Assembly (NCBI RefSeq): GCF_014192335.1 | Contig: NZ_JACHXU010000011.1 | Span: 62,001-126,000, forward strand | DNA: 64,000 bases | From: Aporhodopirellula rubra | GTDB lineage: Bacteria > Planctomycetota > Planctomycetia > Pirellulales > Pirellulaceae | Reading direction: 5' to 3' | Shown here: one piece after another, positions 21,062-29,823 of the stretch | Layout: each line of letters opens with the position of its first letter | How positions within the stretch are numbered: the stretch's first letter is position 1 | Made by a program: the position numbers and the translations under genes | Notes under the pieces: generated by a model | Seen by the model: only the letters and a program-made list of their open reading frames with translations | Database searches by the model: none | Told to the model about the DNA's origin: nothing

Positions 21062-23695
21062 ATGAGAGGTCTCGGCCGAGTACTGACGTTCGTTTTGATT
21101 GCGACATGCATCGCGCGTTCTTGCTCGGCGGTGTCGGAATTGCCCGACGGTTATCCCGAGTCGGAACGTCGCAAAACGAGCCTGACGACGCACTGGAAGT
21201 TTTACCTTGGCGATCCCGAGGGAAACTATTACCGCAGCGATGTGGATGATGCCAATTGGGAGCAGGTCAGCATTCCGCATACGTTGAAATTGACGGATAT
21301 CAATTTGGACGGATGCGACGATGATAAAACTCAACTGACGTTCCATCGAATCGTTGGTTGGTACCGCCGTACGATCAACGTTTCCGATAACGCATCGAAG
21401 GTCTTCTTAGAATTTGAGGGGGCACATCAGGTGACGGACCTTTGGGTGAACGGTGAGCATGTGGGGCAGCATGCTATTGGCGGATACACGCCGTTCCATT
21501 TTGACATCACCAATTTTGTTCGGTCCGGCGACAACAGCATCACGTTGCGAGTGGACAACCGCCGCCGCGAGGACACGCCGCCGGACCCAGGGCCCTTTGA
21601 CTATGTCAAATTCAGTGGGCTGTATCGCGATGTTTTTTTGACCGAAACCGGTCCACTGCACGTCACCTTTCCGTGGGAAGACTTTTTTGCGGGGGTGATG
21701 ATCACGACACCGACCGTGGACCCGCTGCATGGCAACGCCACGATCTCGGTGCGCACCTCGGTCCGTAATGAGAGTGTTCACGCCAAAGAGTGTGGCGTCC
21801 TCACTTGGATCATCGACGCTGAGGGGATGGTCGTTCTGCGTCTGTGGGATACCGAACACATCGCACCCGGCATGGATCGCACGTTCAATCAGTGTGGCGG
21901 AATTGAAGAGGGATTGCGTCTATGGTCGTGCGAGGATCCGTACCTGTATCGCGTTAACACAACCATTTTCGACGGCGATCGCGTCGTCGATTGCGTCGAA
22001 AACCCATTGGGCGTCCGGTCCGTGACGCTGAGTAAAGAAGATGGGGTGCTGCTTAACGGAAAACCGATCGAACTGTTGGGAGCCAATCGTCATCAACATT
22101 ATGCGTTCATCGGGGATGCGGTGCCGGACTCGTTGCATTTCAAGGATGTTCTTCAGCTCAAACAGCAAGGCATGAATATCGTTCGCACGGCGCACTACCC
22201 GCAAGACAACGCTTTGCTCGATGCGTGCGATCGACTCGGCATTCTCGTTTATGAGGAACCACCGACGTGGATCGGAATCGGCAACGATGCTTGGTTCGAC
22301 AACCTCGAACGGGCGGCAAGGAGGATGGTCCGAAATCACCGCAATCATCCTTCGGTGATTATTTGGGGGGCGGGGATCAATCACCGGGGCGCCGTTCCGA
22401 GAATGCACTACGCGATCAAGCAGGAAGATCCGACACGTTGGACAGCGTCGAATAGTGCGGAGTGGACGGGTGTGCAAAATTCGGGCGTCACGGACCTGTT
22501 TACCAATATGGATTACGACGGGATCGACGATTGGACGCGGAACGAGTTTTTGCTCGCGATGGAGGGAATCGCAACGCCTGAAAACATCGCGTTGTACAGC
22601 AGCGATCCGATGCGATTGGGGCTGATCCACTGGACCGCTCACGCCTATTACACGTTCCATCCGACCAAGCATCCCGGTAGCCGCATGCGAAGCGGACTGA
22701 TGGATGGCTTCCGCACGAAAGGAATCCCCGAGGACGCAACGTCGGGACCACCGGTTGCCATGCGGATCGTTGCGGACATGGAAGGCAGGGAACTGATCGC
22801 GGATGGATCGGACATTGTGATGGCATTTACGAGTTTCGTGGATCAAGAAGGAAACACGGTTCCCGCAACGGACCTCGACGTTCATTACTCGTTGATCGGG
22901 CCCGCCAGCATTGTGGGCGATGGGGTAATTGATGGAGCCAACCCGGCACCCGTTTCGCGGGGAGCGGCGCCCGTCATGATCCGAACCGGACTGTCCGCGG
23001 GTGAAATCACCATTCGCGCCGAATGTCCAGGGTTCGATCCGGTTGAAACGAAGGTTACGAGCGGGCCGTTCAACGCCGACTGGATCGCCGTGAATGCACG
23101 CCCCATTTATGATCTCCAACGCGTGCGTGTTGATATTGGCGAGAAGGGACAGCTCGTGCAGTTCGGCTGGCGTCCTTGGTTCGGTGAGAACGATCAACCG
23201 GCGTCGATCGCATTGGATTTTCTCAGTGGGGTGGCGGTGGAGTTGAAGACAGGTTCAGACGAAGGCGTGACTCGCTGGCTCGGTGAAATGAACGTCAAAG
23301 GCTTCCATGGTTTTGTGATGGGTGAGGGCGTTTGTGTGATCGATCCGGAAGGTTTTGAGTTGGTGTTCAGTGGGTTGCCTCCAGGTCGTTACGCACTGAC
23401 GACGTTCCATCACGCTCCGGTTTCGAACACCAATTCAATGGATCCTAACCGCGAGCGTCTGCGTACGTTGAACATCCATCAGATCCCCGTTGCAAAGACA
23501 GTCAGCGTGAGCGCGAAATCGAATTCGACGAATACGGAGATGACCAGCGGTAAGGTTCTTCCTGAAACAGGACCAGGGACCGCCACCGTTCACTTTGACG
23601 TCGAAGACACCGACCCAGTGAGTGTGCATCTGCGCGACGACAATGGCGTGAGAGGCGTATGGCTCAATGGTTTCGAGTTGCAAGAAGTTCGATAG
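21062..23695 (+). CDS. Secreted GH2-fold protein with an altered catalytic acid/base motif
   Basis: Glycoside hydrolase family 2-type protein of 877 residues with signal peptide MRGLGRVLTFVLIATCIARS. Domain order: sugar-binding jelly roll (about 35-215), Ig-like domain (to about 320), TIM barrel from LLNGKPIELLGANRHQHYAF, then beta domains to the C-terminus. The position normally occupied by Asn-Glu (as in LGNE) reads WGAGINHRG, so His441 replaces the acid/base Glu after Asn440. A possible nucleophile Glu is in FLLAMEGIA, but the alignment is less sure. Flanking barrel strands are well conserved, so this is not random decay. It follows the canonical LacZ-type gene by 77 bases and is likely co-transcribed. 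It could use a different acid, be specialised for charged (sulfated) galactosides, or be a binding protein; none of these is proven. Confidence 0.82.
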   Translation: MRGLGRVLTFVLIATCIARSCSAVSELPDGYPESERRKTSLTTHWKFYLGDPEGNYYRSDVDDANWEQVSIPHTLKLTDINLDGCDDDKTQLTFHRIVGWYRRTINVSDNASKVFLEFEGAHQVTDLWVNGEHVGQHAIGGYTPFHFDITNFVRSGDNSITLRVDNRRREDTPPDPGPFDYVKFSGLYRDVFLTETGPLHVTFPWEDFFAGVMITTPTVDPLHGNATISVRTSVRNESVHAKECGVLTWIIDAEGMVVLRLWDTEHIAPGMDRTFNQCGGIEEGLRLWSCEDPYLYRVNTTIFDGDRVVDCVENPLGVRSVTLSKEDGVLLNGKPIELLGANRHQHYAFIGDAVPDSLHFKDVLQLKQQGMNIVRTAHYPQDNALLDACDRLGILVYEEPPTWIGIGNDAWFDNLERAARRMVRNHRNHPSVIIWGAGINHRGAVPRMHYAIKQEDPTRWTASNSAEWTGVQNSGVTDLFTNMDYDGIDDWTRNEFLLAMEGIATPENIALYSSDPMRLGLIHWTAHAYYTFHPTKHPGSRMRSGLMDGFRTKGIPEDATSGPPVAMRIVADMEGRELIADGSDIVMAFTSFVDQEGNTVPATDLDVHYSLIGPASIVGDGVIDGANPAPVSRGAAPVMIRTGLSAGEITIRAECPGFDPVETKVTSGPFNADWIAVNARPIYDLQRVRVDIGEKGQLVQFGWRPWFGENDQPASIALDFLSGVAVELKTGSDEGVTRWLGEMNVKGFHGFVMGEGVCVIDPEGFELVFSGLPPGRYALTTFHHAPVSNTNSMDPNRERLRTLNIHQIPVAKTVSVSAKSNSTNTEMTSGKVLPETGPGTATVHFDVEDTDPVSVHLRDDNGVRGVWLNGFELQEVR

Positions 23696-23782
23696 GTTTT
23701 GGAGGCTAGTTGCGAGTTAATCGGAAGCTTCATTCGAATCACCTACTGATTCTCTGTTGCCAGCGATTCAGTCTTCTCCGTA

Positions 23783-23805
23783 GGCGACTCTCGCCGAGAG
23801 TCGCC
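23783..23805. repeat. Perfect 11-bp inverted repeat (possible terminator)
   Basis: GGCGACTCTCG at 23783-23793 and CGAGAGTCGCC at 23795-23805 are exact reverse complements separated by a single C. It lies about 90 bases after the second GH2 gene. There is no following T tract, so Rho-independent termination is not assured; as DNA it is a near-perfect palindrome. Confidence 0.6.
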
Positions 23806-23936
23806 CCAGGCGTTGGTTTATCGCCCCAGCGGTCTCATCGACACTGCCCTACGCGTATCGATCTCGCTCGATGGGGGGCGAATGACCACTAACGCGGAAT
23901 TCTGGCCGAGGACTCGGCGAAGCTGCTTGACTGTTG

Positions 23937-23948
23937 ATTGTTAACAAT
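23937..23948. promoter_or_regulatory. Candidate GntR operator, upstream of exbB
   Basis: Perfect 12-bp palindrome ATTGTTAACAAT, identical to that at 13611-13622, placed 100 bases before the exbB start codon in the 352-base gap between GH2 and exbB. Nothing else recognisable apart from the inverted repeat at 23783 lies in this gap. Confidence 0.5.
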
Positions 23949-24047
23949 GTAGCATTGGCGGCTTCGCAGTCCCGTGAGACGCGTCGGATTGACGGGATAC
24001 GTCCCGCCAGCGAACGCTCTCAACACCGCTTTCGATCGAGAAATTTG

Positions 24048-24911
24048 ATGCGTTCTGTTGTCGTCTTGGTCTGCTTAATCGTGGTCAGCCTCAGTGCTCG
24101 TGCGTCGTTCGCGCAAGCGGAGAGCGTGGACGGCGGCGTGGTGGTTTCCTCATCGGGCACCGACTCACCTGCTCTCGACACCGCTGAATTTTCGACGCAA
24201 GAGTCCAGTGCGGTGGAGGAACTCGTTCATAAGCTACGCCAAGGCGGGATCGTTGTCGTTCTCCAGATCTTGCTCTCGATCGTTGGTGTGTCGGTGGCGT
24301 TGGAGCGATTGGTTCATTTGCGAGGGAAGGCTCTCGTGCCGCCGAAATTGGTTGACGATGCCGACCGGTTATGGAAGGAAGGCAAATACGACGAATTGGT
24401 TGAGAAGGCGGGCAACGATGGGAGTCTTCTCGGGCTCGTGATCGAAGAGGTCGTCCGGCATCGTTCCGCGGGGCATCAGGTTGTGTCGCAACTCGCCGGT
24501 GACGTTGCCGCTCGGGAGATCCGTCGGCACATGCAGCGGCTCTTCCCGATCGCCCTTGTCGCGACGCTCGAGCCGTTGCTCGGATTGCTCGGCACGATGC
24601 TCGGGATGATCGGTGCGTTCGAGACCGTGGCGGTCGCGGGTTCGATGGGTGACGCCTCGATTCTCGCTGACGACATCGCCAAAGCCCTCGTCACGACGGC
24701 GGTCGGATTGATCATCGCAATCCCCGCCGTGTTCATCTACCAATGTCTCAAGAGCCAGATCGGATTCGGGAGTGCGGCGTTGGACCAAGCCGCCAGTGGA
24801 TTGATTAGCGATTGGTTGATTCTTGCTCCGGCACCATCGGAGTCAGCGGTTGAAACCGTCACGGCGGACTCTCGTGAATCCGCTGCGGTGGAAGTGGAGG
24901 CCGTCCGATGA
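24048..24911 (+). CDS. ExbB/TolQ/MotA-type proton-channel protein with signal peptide
   Basis: Inner-membrane channel subunit that uses the proton gradient to energise outer-membrane processes together with an ExbD-type partner. The 287-residue protein starts with a cleavable-looking signal peptide (MRSVVVLVCLIVVSLSARAS) and a polar periplasmic segment. Then follow the three membrane segments: GIVVVLQILLSIVGVSVALE, IALVATLEPLLGLLGTMLGM and ALVTTAVGLIIAIPAVFIYQ. The last two match the conserved MotA_ExbB region. The start at 24048 is chosen over 23934 because it opens the signal peptide. The stop overlaps the next start (ATGA), so translation is coupled to exbD. Placement after the GH2 genes suggests it powers uptake of polysaccharide breakdown products. 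Confidence 0.88.
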   Translation: MRSVVVLVCLIVVSLSARASFAQAESVDGGVVVSSSGTDSPALDTAEFSTQESSAVEELVHKLRQGGIVVVLQILLSIVGVSVALERLVHLRGKALVPPKLVDDADRLWKEGKYDELVEKAGNDGSLLGLVIEEVVRHRSAGHQVVSQLAGDVAAREIRRHMQRLFPIALVATLEPLLGLLGTMLGMIGAFETVAVAGSMGDASILADDIAKALVTTAVGLIIAIPAVFIYQCLKSQIGFGSAALDQAASGLISDWLILAPAPSESAVETVTADSRESAAVEVEAVR

Positions 24912-25318
24912 GGACTGAAATTATCGAAGAGGAGTCCATCGAACCCCAGATGGCTCCGCTGATAGATTGCGTGTTCCTTTTGTTGATCTTTTTCCTCGTG
25001 GCGACCACGCTCAAGAAACTCGAGCGGCAACTGCCTGTTCAGTTACCTCCGGCAACGCAGGCGGTCGAGGTGGCGATCAATCCGCAAACACTCGTGATCG
25101 CGGTGGATGTTGTCGGGCGAACGTATTTGGATGGCAATGTTGCCACGCCAGGTGTGTTCATGCGTCGCCTCGATGAAATCGCTGGTGAACGACCTGATCA
25201 TCCGGTTCGCATTGATGCCGATCGTGGGACACCGTTTGAGCATGTCGTTGAAGTGCTCGAAGCGTTGAATATGCGTTCGCTCTCCAATGTCGCGGTGCAC
25301 GTCGCGGACAAGCGATAG
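24908..25318 (+). CDS. ExbD/TolR-type biopolymer transport protein
   Basis: Single-span partner of the ExbB-like channel, 136 residues. The cytoplasmic tail is followed by the membrane helix MAPLIDCVFLLLIFFLVATT, whose Asp20 is the proton-carrying residue of the family, and by a periplasmic domain with the usual VAVHVADKR-type end. It overlaps the ExbB gene by four bases (ATGA), the common arrangement for subunits made in fixed ratio. The next gene begins 27 bases downstream and occupies the slot where a tonB gene is often found. Whether it serves a TonB-like, Tol-like or novel transporter cannot be told from this protein alone. Confidence 0.9.
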   Translation: MRTEIIEEESIEPQMAPLIDCVFLLLIFFLVATTLKKLERQLPVQLPPATQAVEVAINPQTLVIAVDVVGRTYLDGNVATPGVFMRRLDEIAGERPDHPVRIDADRGTPFEHVVEVLEALNMRSLSNVAVHVADKR

Positions 25319-25345
25319 AAACCGCACTTTCCATTCGGACGCAAA

Positions 25346-27766
25346 ATGACGTCACCTTCGATCAATCGCCAACGACAGTCGCCCGCTCAGTCACGCTGGC
25401 TGCTCGGTTCGCTGATTGTGCACGGCGGTTTTCTTGTGTTGATCTTGCTGCTTTTGGGCGGTAAAGACGCACGCACCAAGGCTTCCCAAGCGAATGCCTC
25501 TCGCGTAACCAGTAGCGCGCGGTTGGAGGAACTCAGCGAAAAGGTGCGCGAACTTCACGAACGTCACTTAATGGAAACGGTCGTATCGCTCGAGGAAACG
25601 CTGGAGGCGATGGCAGGTCTCGAACAGGAGCGAGTCGAGCAGTTACGTCAAGCGTATCCGGAGCAGACCGCATCGGCGTCCGATGATGCCATGACGGCCC
25701 ACGATCAAGCGTTGGCGGCACAAGAGCGTGCACTTCGCAGCATCGATGAGGCGATATCCGCGTCCGATGCCCGCAAAACGATTGAACTCGCCGAAGCTCG
25801 CACGGCGGCCATTGACGAACAAACCGCCGCAGAAGAAGCGTTCTCACAAATGGCGGCCGCCATTTCTCTTGCGGGACGCCCAACGGACACGATAGACGAA
25901 ATCGTGGATTTGCAAGTCACCGCGAGTCAAGCGTTGGCGGCGGCCCATGCGAAGGATCGTGATGCGGGGGCGGCGCAAGCCGAGATTGACCGGCGCTCGC
26001 ACCAGAACTCACACGCAGTGGAGATGGTCACACGCCAGGTTGCTGAAATGCGAGAGATCGATACCGAAATCGCAACGCGACTTCAGGAGCGGGAAGAGGC
26101 GTTGGCTGCGATCGAACAGGCCAAGGAAACGTCCGAGGCAGAGATCACCAAGATTGCGGAGGCGGAAGTTGGCAAACAGTTGGCGAGTGACGCATACAAG
26201 CAAGCCAGGAAAAACGTCGCAGATGCTCAGAACCGATTGCGAGTCGCTCAAGCAACGAAGGATCGAGCTGAGATCGATGCGGCCCAACATGCAATTAGGA
26301 AGTCGCAAAGCCAAGAAAAGATGCTTCTGAAAGAACAGCAACGATCCGTCCAGGAGTCACAACGGCAAAAGCAAACGGCGAACGTTGCCCGACACTCGAT
26401 CAAGGTGGCCGAACATCGGTTGACTACGATCGAACATCAACTCGAAACTCTCGAGCAACGTAAAGCGAGATCGAGTGCTCAGTTGCAGTCCGTCCAAAGC
26501 AGGGCGGATGCGAGCGACCGCGATTTGACGCTCCACCGTACGCGTTTGGAAGAGTCGAGAACGGAGTCGGAGACGCTGCTAGCGGAAGCGAGAACGGCGC
26601 AGGAAATCGCGTTGAGCAAAAGCAAATTGCTAAATCCTGTCACCGATGTGACGACCGCTGAGTTATCGCAATCGCCCACTAATGCTCAGGAAGCGTTCCA
26701 GCGTGCACGTGATTTGGAAAGGAAAATCGCTCAACGGTTCAAAGACTTTCGCTCGGCAGACCTAGCTCTCGTTCAGGCGATGAAACCGAGTGACGCGAGA
26801 AAATTAGTCAGCGTTCCTTTACCCCAACGTTCGGCAATCGATGAGTCCGCGTTGGACCAAACCGCGCGAACACAAGTGGCGATGCGACACCAGATCGAGA
26901 CGTTGAGCAAAGCGGAACAACAGGCCACCACGATGGCCGAGTTTGCCCAAGCATTGCTGGAACGCGCCCGGGGACTTGAGCTCGAGGGACTGCAGATCAC
27001 GCTGGCTGAACGTCAGGCGGATGCGGCCGAAGAGCGATCGCAATCCGCCGAGGAGGACGGCGGTGCGGTCAGCGACATGACGTCGTTAATGGCGCGGCGC
27101 AGTGATCAGAAGAATCAATCAGCACAAGCGACGCGTCGAGCGTCCGATTCGATCGGAAACGATGGCGATCACGAGTTCACTGTTGTCGATCAAAAGGTTA
27201 TATCCGTACCGCCATCGCCAAAACAACTGGCATCGGCCACCCCGGCACGACGGTTTGGAAGCCGTGTAGGGGTGGCGAGGTCAGGTTGGACGTTTGTGGA
27301 CTCGTGGTACATCTTGGGACCGTTCGACAATGCTCAACGGGCAAACATCCACAAGCAGTTCCCGCCCGAAAGCATGGTCGACCTCGACGCGACGTATCGA
27401 ACGCGAGCAGCGATTGAGCCGATCGGATGGCGATTTTATCAGGCAACGTCGCCGAAGATCGAACCTCGACATCTGCAAGGGGAATACGTCATCTACTACG
27501 CCTGGACGCAGATCCATTTCGATTCACCCACGGATGTTTGGATTGCCGTAGGGAGCGATGACCGATCGGATCTCTGGATCAACGACGTACGCGTTTGGTC
27601 GAGCAGTGACGTGTTGAAGATGTGGGAGATTGACGAGGGTATGCGTCGTGTGCGGTTCGAAGCGGGATACAACAAGGTGCTGTATCGAATCGAAAATGGG
27701 AACGGACCGTGGGCGTTCAGTCTTTGCCTGAACCTCGACAGCCAGACCAAACCGGCATCACAATAA
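25346..27766 (+). CDS. Membrane-anchored coiled-coil protein with C-terminal PA14-like domain
   Basis: No named family recognised for the whole protein (806 residues). It has an N-terminal membrane anchor (WLLGSLIVHGGFLVLILLLL, residues about 18-37), the same topology as TonB. Next comes a very long Gln/Glu/Ala/Arg-rich region (about 50-600) with strong coiled-coil character. A C-terminal domain of about 160 residues begins near FVDSWYILGPFDNAQRANIH and includes WIAVGSDDRSDLWINDVRVW, a pattern like the PA14/GLEYA carbohydrate-binding fold. It follows exbD by 27 bases and completes the exbB-exbD unit. No proline-rich spacer or TonB C-terminal domain is seen. I infer a periplasm-spanning partner driven by ExbBD whose end binds glycan or an outer-membrane component; this is not established knowledge. 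Confidence 0.72.
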   Translation: MTSPSINRQRQSPAQSRWLLGSLIVHGGFLVLILLLLGGKDARTKASQANASRVTSSARLEELSEKVRELHERHLMETVVSLEETLEAMAGLEQERVEQLRQAYPEQTASASDDAMTAHDQALAAQERALRSIDEAISASDARKTIELAEARTAAIDEQTAAEEAFSQMAAAISLAGRPTDTIDEIVDLQVTASQALAAAHAKDRDAGAAQAEIDRRSHQNSHAVEMVTRQVAEMREIDTEIATRLQEREEALAAIEQAKETSEAEITKIAEAEVGKQLASDAYKQARKNVADAQNRLRVAQATKDRAEIDAAQHAIRKSQSQEKMLLKEQQRSVQESQRQKQTANVARHSIKVAEHRLTTIEHQLETLEQRKARSSAQLQSVQSRADASDRDLTLHRTRLEESRTESETLLAEARTAQEIALSKSKLLNPVTDVTTAELSQSPTNAQEAFQRARDLERKIAQRFKDFRSADLALVQAMKPSDARKLVSVPLPQRSAIDESALDQTARTQVAMRHQIETLSKAEQQATTMAEFAQALLERARGLELEGLQITLAERQADAAEERSQSAEEDGGAVSDMTSLMARRSDQKNQSAQATRRASDSIGNDGDHEFTVVDQKVISVPPSPKQLASATPARRFGSRVGVARSGWTFVDSWYILGPFDNAQRANIHKQFPPESMVDLDATYRTRAAIEPIGWRFYQATSPKIEPRHLQGEYVIYYAWTQIHFDSPTDVWIAVGSDDRSDLWINDVRVWSSSDVLKMWEIDEGMRRVRFEAGYNKVLYRIENGNGPWAFSLCLNLDSQTKPASQ

Positions 27767-27802
27767 ATGCACGCGTGAGGCGGGCGCATCAACCTCGAAT
27801 GA

Positions 27803-28672
27803 TCAAACCGTGTTTCGGAATCGGTTTCGATATTCGCGAGGCGTCATCTTACGGTGTTGTTGAAAGCGACGATTGAAGTTCGACAGGTTTTGGTATCCCG
27901 ATTGTTGACTGATCGACAAAATCGAATCGTCGGTTTCGGTTAACAAGCGACAGGCGAACCCGATTCGCAGTTCGTTGATGTACGCCGATGCGGTTCGGCC
28001 TGTTGATTGCTTGAAAAAGCGACTGAAGGCCGATGCGTTCATTTCCGCGAGATCCGCCAACTCGCTGTGTGACAAATCCGGATCGGTCAAATTCTCAGTG
28101 ATGTGGTCGCAGATCGTGCGAATTCTGGTCTCAGCTTGCTCGTTGTAGCTCACTCGATAGAGCGGCGATGCGAGTGGCTCTGTGTCGACAATCTGAGAGA
28201 GGTCGTTCAGGATCGACAACAGTGTTATTAGGCGGTTGGCGCCACGCTGGTCAGCCAATTCCATGAGCTGTTCACCGATTGGTTGCGCCGCTGTCGCGGG
28301 AAACCACAATCCTCGACTAGAGCGTTGCAACAATTGGTGTACGTCCACCAGTTCGTTGAGACCGAAAAAGTCGGCCCCTAAAAATTCTGGATGAAACTGC
28401 AGCACGAATGCCGTGTGGCGGTCGTAGGTCTGTTCACGGTATTCGTCTGATGCCCAGGTGTGAGGCAATCCCGATCCCAACAGAACCAATTCGTGGTCGG
28501 TGTAACTGCCAATGTGATCACCGACCATTCGTGAACCGACGCCCGTCGGAATGTAGGTCAGTTCCACTTCCGGATGGCGGTGCCACTTTACGGGCGATTT
28601 GAGTTTCGCACGATTGAAACATCGAAACGACTGTCCGTCGTCAGGGACCAGTTTTTCGTAGGAGGCTTTCAT
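27803..28672 (-). CDS. AraC family transcriptional regulator
   Basis: 289-residue regulator with an N-terminal cupin-like sensing domain (VKWHRHPEVELTYIPTGVGS carries the typical His pattern) and a C-terminal pair of helix-turn-helix motifs: SHSELADLAEMNASAFSRFF, then SILSISQQSGYQNLSNFNRR ending in MTPREYRNRF, the AraC signature. Cupin-AraC proteins usually bind a sugar and activate catabolic genes. It is convergent with the coiled-coil gene (36 bases apart) and divergent from the deacetylase-deaminase-oxidoreductase operon at 29014, whose promoter region it shares. Control of that operon, perhaps with an amino-sugar as effector, is the simplest inference. The ATG at 28672 gives a complete domain set. 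Confidence 0.9.
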   Translation of the reverse strand: MKASYEKLVPDDGQSFRCFNRAKLKSPVKWHRHPEVELTYIPTGVGSRMVGDHIGSYTDHELVLLGSGLPHTWASDEYREQTYDRHTAFVLQFHPEFLGADFFGLNELVDVHQLLQRSSRGLWFPATAAQPIGEQLMELADQRGANRLITLLSILNDLSQIVDTEPLASPLYRVSYNEQAETRIRTICDHITENLTDPDLSHSELADLAEMNASAFSRFFKQSTGRTASAYINELRIGFACRLLTETDDSILSISQQSGYQNLSNFNRRFQQHRKMTPREYRNRFRNTV

Positions 28673-29013
28673 GAGGCCGAGGTCTTCATCAGGTTGGAGC
28701 GAGCAATCTCACACGGCGTGTCATCGATCGACGATGTCGAACTGGATCGGGGGCAATCTCAGTGGTTAATGATTTTGGATTGAATGAATTGCGAAAACAT
28801 TCGCTCCGGCGATTCGCATTTTCGGGGGGACGTCGGACCTCTAAGTGCAGATCCGTCGTTGAACGATGTGAAATGCGCACGTTTGGCTGCGAATGCTTCC
28901 GGATGCGCAATGAGAGTACCATAAAAGGGCAAGAATCGTGGAGACATGCAAGGGGGAGGTTTGCAGAATATCCTGCGTCCTACCTGATTCTCCTTTTGCC
29001 AGCGGCATCTTTC
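28673..29013. other. Divergent promoter region between araC-type gene and deacetylase operon
   Basis: 341 bases without a supported gene. The long open frame starting at 28762 is not followed by family sequence until 29014. Expected site of AraC binding; no clear direct repeat was found by eye. Confidence 0.4.
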
Positions 29014-29823
29014 ATGCGGAACCGAGTACTTGTCCCTCATCGAAAGGTCGCTCTCGCGTTCATGGCTCACCCTGACGATGCGGAGATTTCGTGCGGGGGA
29101 ACCTTGATTCGATTGAGAAAATTAGGGTGGGAAGTTCACATCACCTCCGTCACCGCGGGCGACTGCGGATCGATGTTCGAAGGGCCCGAAGAGACGGCAA
29201 GAACCCGACGCGAAGAGGGAAGGCGGGCTGCGGAACTGATTGGTGCCACCTTTCACACACTCAACGAACCGGACGGTCGGCTCGTGTATGACCGGGACGC
29301 GTTGCAGAAATCAATCGACTTGTTTCGGCGGGTCGCTCCGACATTGGTGATCACCATGCCGCTGGCAGATTATCACGCCGATCACGAGATCACCGGTCAA
29401 CTCGGCCGCGCGGCGAGTTTTGTGTACGCGGCTCCCAACGCGTCGCAGGAGCCCTTGATCGATGGTTCGCAGGTTCCCTATCTGTACTACTGCGACGGAC
29501 ATGCCGGTGTGGACCGATTAGGCGTGCCGATCAATCCAACGACTTACATCGAAGTCACCGACCAACTCGATTTGAAAATTGAAATGTTGTCGTGTCACGC
29601 GTCTCAATTGGAGTGGTTGCGGGCTCACAACGGTATCGATGAATACTTGGTTGCCACGCGACAGCACAGTCATGCTCGTGGAGGCGACATCGGCGTGTCA
29701 GCCGCCGAGGCATTCGTTCAGCATCGCGGGCATGGGCACCCCGCTGATGACCTGCTATCAGAGTTGTTTCCGTTTCTGGAGGATGACAGCTCATCAAACC
29801 CTTCCTTGCAAGCGAGCTACTGA
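29014..29823 (+). CDS. PIG-L/LmbE family N-acetylglucosamine deacetylase-like protein
   Basis: Zinc-dependent deacetylase of the LmbE/BshB type, 269 residues, removing acetyl groups from N-acetylglucosaminyl compounds. The zinc and catalytic motif AHPDDAE is in FMAHPDDAEISCGGTLIRLR near the N-terminus, and the second ligand motif is YHADHEIT. The start at 29014 is the last ATG before the first beta strand; the longer frame from 28762 runs through the promoter region. Its stop overlaps the next start by one base (TGATG), so it is translationally coupled to a NagB-like deaminase. In Bacteroidetes I recall the two domains being fused in one protein (for example BT_0258), which supports a shared pathway of deacetylation followed by deamination of an amino-sugar. 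Confidence 0.85.
   Translation: MRNRVLVPHRKVALAFMAHPDDAEISCGGTLIRLRKLGWEVHITSVTAGDCGSMFEGPEETARTRREEGRRAAELIGATFHTLNEPDGRLVYDRDALQKSIDLFRRVAPTLVITMPLADYHADHEITGQLGRAASFVYAAPNASQEPLIDGSQVPYLYYCDGHAGVDRLGVPINPTTYIEVTDQLDLKIEMLSCHASQLEWLRAHNGIDEYLVATRQHSHARGGDIGVSAAEAFVQHRGHGHPADDLLSELFPFLEDDSSSNPSLQASY

Noticed and set aside
21920..23197. A 425-codon minus-strand open frame inside the second GH2 gene.
   Set aside because: No family features; it mirrors the GC-rich codon pattern of the opposite strand.
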